A DNA stretch of 64,000 nt. Source: HXMU1428-3 sp965215715 (GTDB lineage Bacteria; Pseudomonadota; Alphaproteobacteria; Rhizobiales; HXMU1428-3). A program made the position numbers and the translations under genes. The notes beneath the pieces are model-generated. The model saw only the letters and a program-made list of their open reading frames with translations, was not told the DNA's origin and made no database searches. The stretch's first letter is position 1; every line of letters begins with the position of its first letter. This document shows positions 61,549-64,000 of this stretch, in pieces. The stretch covers positions 496,001 to 560,000 of the forward strand of contig OZ244129.1 in NCBI GenBank assembly GCA_965215715.1, in the 5' to 3' direction.

Positions 61549-61770
61549 ATGACTTTTAAAAAAGGGATTGTTACTGGTTTTGTTTTGAGTGGTGTGATGG
61601 TTATGAGCGGAACCATTATTAACACAGCTATAGCTAAACCAGATGGCTTCTCAACTCATTCTGATATTATTTATAAGCGATTGACGAAGTCTGAGTGTTT
61701 GAAGAAAAAGGGATACCTTTGGGATTCTAAAAACAAGCGCTGTGTGAAAGATAGTCGTGGCTCTCACTAA
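61549..61770 (+). CDS. small exported protein, two cysteines
   Basis: 73 residues. A signal peptide (about 1-29, ending INTAIA) is followed by a basic, short mature chain, KRLTKSECLKKKGYLWDSKNKRCVKDSRG, with two cysteines 17 apart, able to form a disulfide. AAGGAG lies eight bases before the ATG. Family not recognised. A 32-bp palindrome follows. Confidence 0.75.
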   Translation: MTFKKGIVTGFVLSGVMVMSGTIINTAIAKPDGFSTHSDIIYKRLTKSECLKKKGYLWDSKNKRCVKDSRGSH

Positions 61771-61796
61771 AGTTATCTGAGATTTTTTGCTATTCT

Positions 61797-61828
61797 GATC
61801 TGAGGCAAAACATGTTTTGCCTCAGATC
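61797..61828. terminator. 32-bp palindrome, bidirectional terminator candidate
   Basis: GATCTGAGGCAAAACA / TGTTTTGCCTCAGATC are perfect arms without spacer, between two convergent genes, followed by TTTT on the plus strand. Confidence 0.75.
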
Positions 61829-61850
61829 TTTTGGCAGGCAGAGGCGAGCC

Positions 61851-62249
61851 TTATGATTTGCGGCCATAAATCAGGCCAAGAGCGATGCCTGTTATTGTGA
61901 ATTGTATAATTTGAAAAATGGTATGATAGGTTAGGAATGTTGCCACAGGCTCTATGTTGAATTTTGCCGCTGTTGCAAGCCCCATCACTGACCAAACAAC
62001 AATGCCAATGATCCAGCTAAATAAAATCCCTTCAATGATGGGATTGTTTCCCTTTTGAAATAAGGGGAAAAGATAAGCAATTACGCTTGCTTGAATGATC
62101 ATTGCTAGCATGCCGAGAGGAACAATTGGGTCTTTGCGTGTCACGGCGCCCCAGGAAACATAGAGGTCATGAAACCAAATGAGATGCCAGGGGTAAGCGA
62201 TCGCAAAACTCAAGATAATAAAAGAGATAACGGCCATAAAAAATTTCAT
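61851..62249 (-). CDS. four-TM membrane protein of unknown function
   Basis: 132 residues with four hydrophobic spans (about 5-24, 41-63, 69-92, 103-128). Not recognised. The N-terminus MKFFMAVISFIILSFAIAYPWHLIWFHDLYVSWG and the C-terminus YHTIFQIIQFTITGIALGLIYGRKS suggest a small integral membrane protein with few charged residues in the spans. It is convergent with the preceding small gene. Confidence 0.65.
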   Translation of the reverse strand: MKFFMAVISFIILSFAIAYPWHLIWFHDLYVSWGAVTRKDPIVPLGMLAMIIQASVIAYLFPLFQKGNNPIIEGILFSWIIGIVVWSVMGLATAAKFNIEPVATFLTYHTIFQIIQFTITGIALGLIYGRKS

Positions 62250-62472
62250 TGGTTGGCTCCCTGATAATCTAGCTTGAAAGAAATTATCACATTACTTGTT
62301 TTTTACAAGTTACTATTTTTGTTAAATATAGCAATTATTTTTAATCTCTAAGTAATTGTTTTTGCCTGTAAAAATAAAATACCAAACAAAAAAACACCTG
62401 GTCTCCCTAAAAACGGCCCAGCTTTAGCCTTATATTCTGGATGTCGTTTAATTTTCCAAAGGGGAGAGACAC

Positions 62473-62727
62473 ATGCCAATTGATCCAGTTAATCTGATTA
62501 TCTTTTTAGTTATAGGTGCTGTTGCAGGCTGGTTAGCAGGCCAGATTATGCGCGGTGGTGGTTTTGGTTTGTTAGGGAATATGATTGTTGGTGTTTTAGG
62601 CGCCATTGTTGCAGGCTGGTTGTTTGCTGGCCATATACCTGGCGGGTTTCCAATCGCTGATATTATTAGTGCCGCGCTGGGCGCTATCATCTTACTGTTT
62701 GTGATTGGTCTGGTAAAACGAGCCTAA
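62473..62727 (+). CDS. GlsB/YeaQ/YmgE-family small membrane protein
   Basis: 84 residues, three transmembrane segments with Gly-rich repeats: IFLVIGAVAGWLAGQIMRGGGFGLLGNMIVGVLGAIVAGWLFA. This is the transglycosylase-associated/GlsB family, tied to stress responses in other bacteria. GGGGAGA lies before the ATG. A terminator follows. Confidence 0.93.
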   Translation: MPIDPVNLIIFLVIGAVAGWLAGQIMRGGGFGLLGNMIVGVLGAIVAGWLFAGHIPGGFPIADIISAALGAIILLFVIGLVKRA

Positions 62728-62747
62728 AGTTACTTTGTTTATGAAAG

Positions 62748-62777
62748 GGTCGTCATTGATTTGACGGCCTTTTTTTG
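62748..62777 (+). terminator. Rho-independent terminator of the GlsB-like gene
   Basis: GGTCGTCA / TGACGGCC, an 8-bp stem with one U-G pair, ends in a run of seven T. It starts 20 bp after the stop. Confidence 0.88.
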
Positions 62778-62792
62778 TTTGAGGCTTGTGGC

Positions 62793-62824
62793 GTGCCTTA
62801 ACTTTTCATGAAAAGTTAAGGCAC
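62793..62824. repeat. 32-bp palindrome of the TTAAGGCAC element family
   Basis: GTGCCTTAACTTTTCA / TGAAAAGTTAAGGCAC form a perfect palindrome, followed by AGCTTAGGGGC. The TTAAGGCACAG end matches the repeats at 2520 and 8541. It lies just downstream of typA on the minus strand and may help end its transcript. Confidence 0.75.
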
Positions 62825-62842
62825 AGCTTAGGGGCTTGTTTT

Positions 62843-64000
62843 TTAAACTGCTTCTTGGAGCTTTTCTGCCTTTTTGCGCTCATGTGGGCATAAGTGGCGT
62901 TTTCTCAGCCGGATGTTTTCAGGGGTGATTTCGACCAACTCATTATCGTTGATGTACGATAACGCCTTTTCCAGCGTCATTTGCATCGGCGTGGTGAGTT
63001 TTACTGCGTCGTCCTTGCCAGCGGCACGCACATTGGTGAGCTGTTTGCCTTTCATCACATTGACTTCCAAATCATTGCCGCGGGTGTGCTCGCCGACAAT
63101 CATGCCTTCATAAACCTTGGTGCCATGGCCAATCATTAGCGGCCCGCGCTCTTCCAGGTTCATCAGGGCATAGGCTACCGCTTCGCCTTGAGAATTGGAA
63201 ATGAGAACGCCGGTGTGTCGGCCTTGAATTTTGCCTTTGTGGGGGGCAAAGCCGTGGAACACGCGGTTCATGATGGCGGTGCCGCGTGTGTCGGATAGTA
63301 ATTCTGAGTGGTAGCCGATGAGGCCGCGGGTGGGCACGTGTAGCACCAGTCTTTGACGGTCACCGCCAGAGGGGCGCATTTCTAATAAATCGCCTTTGCG
63401 CTCTGCAAGCTTTTGTACGACTGTGCCTGTGAATTCTTCATCAACATCAATGATGACTTCTTCGATCGGTTCATGGCGCTGCCCATCAATGGTTTGGAAC
63501 ACCACTTTAGGGCGAGATACGGTCAACTCAAAGCCTTCGCGGCGCATGGTTTCGATTAAAATTGACAATTGTAATTCACCGCGTCCGGCCACTTCAAAAC
63601 TGTCTCTGTCATCAGTCTCTGTGATTTTAAGCGCCACATTGCCTTCTGCTTCTTGCAACAAGCGATCGCGGATAACACGGCTTTGAACTTTTGAGCCTTC
63701 TTGTCCGGCATAGGGCCCGTCGTTAATGCGGAACGTCATGGAAAGGGTTGGCGGGTCAACAGGGTCCGCAGGGATGGGCTCTGTTACAGACATGTCTGCC
63801 AAGGTGTCGGCCACGGTTGCTGTTGTTAGCCCGGCGATTGAAATGATATCGCCAGCACTGGCTTGGTCCACTGGTTCGCGGTCAAGCCCGCGAAAGGCGA
63901 GCACTTTGGAAACGCGGCCTTGTTCAACAATGTTACCCTCAGCAGACAAGGCTTTGATGCTTTGGTTTGGCTTGACAGTGCCAGAGCTAACGCGCCCGGT
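62843..64000 (-). CDS. typA: GTP-binding translation factor TypA/BipA (3' part, runs off the window)
   Basis: C-terminal ~385 residues of TypA/BipA; the reading frame stays open to the window edge (TGRVSSGTVKPNQSIKALSA...), so the G-domain half is outside. Present are the domain II region (VSSGTVKPNQSIKAL), the EF-G-like domain III (ALKITETDDRDSFEVAGRGELQLSILIETMRREGFELTVSRPKV), domain V (EEVIIDVDEEFTGTVVQKLAERKGDLLEMRPSGG) and the unique C-terminal domain ending RLRKRHLCPHERKKAEKL. TypA is a ribosome-binding GTPase for stress and low-temperature growth. Confidence 0.96.
   Translation of the reverse strand, partial: TGRVSSGTVKPNQSIKALSAEGNIVEQGRVSKVLAFRGLDREPVDQASAGDIISIAGLTTATVADTLADMSVTEPIPADPVDPPTLSMTFRINDGPYAGQEGSKVQSRVIRDRLLQEAEGNVALKITETDDRDSFEVAGRGELQLSILIETMRREGFELTVSRPKVVFQTIDGQRHEPIEEVIIDVDEEFTGTVVQKLAERKGDLLEMRPSGGDRQRLVLHVPTRGLIGYHSELLSDTRGTAIMNRVFHGFAPHKGKIQGRHTGVLISNSQGEAVAYALMNLEERGPLMIGHGTKVYEGMIVGEHTRGNDLEVNVMKGKQLTNVRAAGKDDAVKLTTPMQMTLEKALSYINDNELVEITPENIRLRKRHLCPHERKKAEKLQEAV

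Noticed and set aside
1..64000. insertion sequence, prophage or genomic island
   Set aside because: I saw no transposase, integrase or phage structural gene, and the gene order is that of a core chromosome.

Overview
The window reads as a chromosomal segment of a Hyphomicrobiales (Rhizobiales)-type alphaproteobacterium of moderate GC. The main support is gene order: DUF3572-divK-pleD-rpmG, purN-purM-DUF2066-perM-hdaA-ppk-ppx, a TPR protein-bamB-der block, and mlaEFD. EipB/DUF1849 and DUF1489 family proteins and a dispersed intergenic repeat with the core ACAAAAGTGG(G/A)TACCGGTTTTG point the same way; I recall that core as common in rhizobial genomes, from memory and not from a search. I cannot name the genus. 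I saw no tRNA, rRNA, insertion sequence, prophage or CRISPR array.

Layout. 0-2.4 kb: two tandem YafK-type L,D-transpeptidases and a small membrane protein. 2.5-8.5 kb: SLC13/TrkA-C permease, secA, parvulin isomerase. 8.6-14.5 kb (mostly minus strand): FemAB/GNAT-like protein, GDPD, RidA, EipB (plus strand), a GT10 fucosyltransferase-like enzyme, a ROK kinase and DUF3572. 14.7-17.4 kb: the cell-cycle regulators divK and pleD, then a structured small RNA candidate, then rpmG. 17.5-19.8 kb: NUDIX, DUF983, dipeptide epimerase. 20-23.9 kb: a Mla-type lipid transport operon (STAS-MlaE, MlaF, MlaD, auxiliary lipoprotein). 23.9-29 kb: GNAT, two periplasmic cupins, ndk, an S74-like small secreted protein and a P450. 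29-42.7 kb: purine genes, DUF2066, perM, hdaA, ppk, ppx, a DnaJ-like protein, rnd, aspS. 42.8-46.3 kb: a lipoprotein and a compact four-gene operon built around an ExbB/MotA-like proton channel with an ExbD-like partner that carries a periplasmic domain. 46.3-48.7 kb: dodecin and a bufferin-type (BufABC) copper-binding RiPP cluster. 48.9-53.5 kb: DUF1489, two tandem six-bladed-propeller exported proteins, a 46-residue lipoprotein, DksA-like protein, NnrU. 53.6-58.3 kb: panB, TPR, bamB, der. 58.5-61.5 kb: a GbsR-type regulator with a palindromic operator also found before the DUF4166/TIGR01777 pair. 61.5-64 kb: small proteins, and typA running off the window end.

The strongest candidates for something not previously described are: (1) the stem-loop RNA at about 16.9-17.1 kb, whose hairpin loops carry CU-rich, anti-Shine-Dalgarno-like sequence; (2) the Sel1/ExbB-like/ExbD-like/two-TM operon at 43.7-46.3 kb; (3) the GbsR regulon with a predicted leaderless regulator mRNA and two matching operators; and (4) a 21-bp tandem array lying between two halves of a dispersed Rhizobiales-type repeat at 52.4-52.7 kb. 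Much of the rest is ordinary housekeeping DNA. Start codons were moved downstream from the longest open frame where a better ribosome binding site or the family's usual N-terminus supported it.
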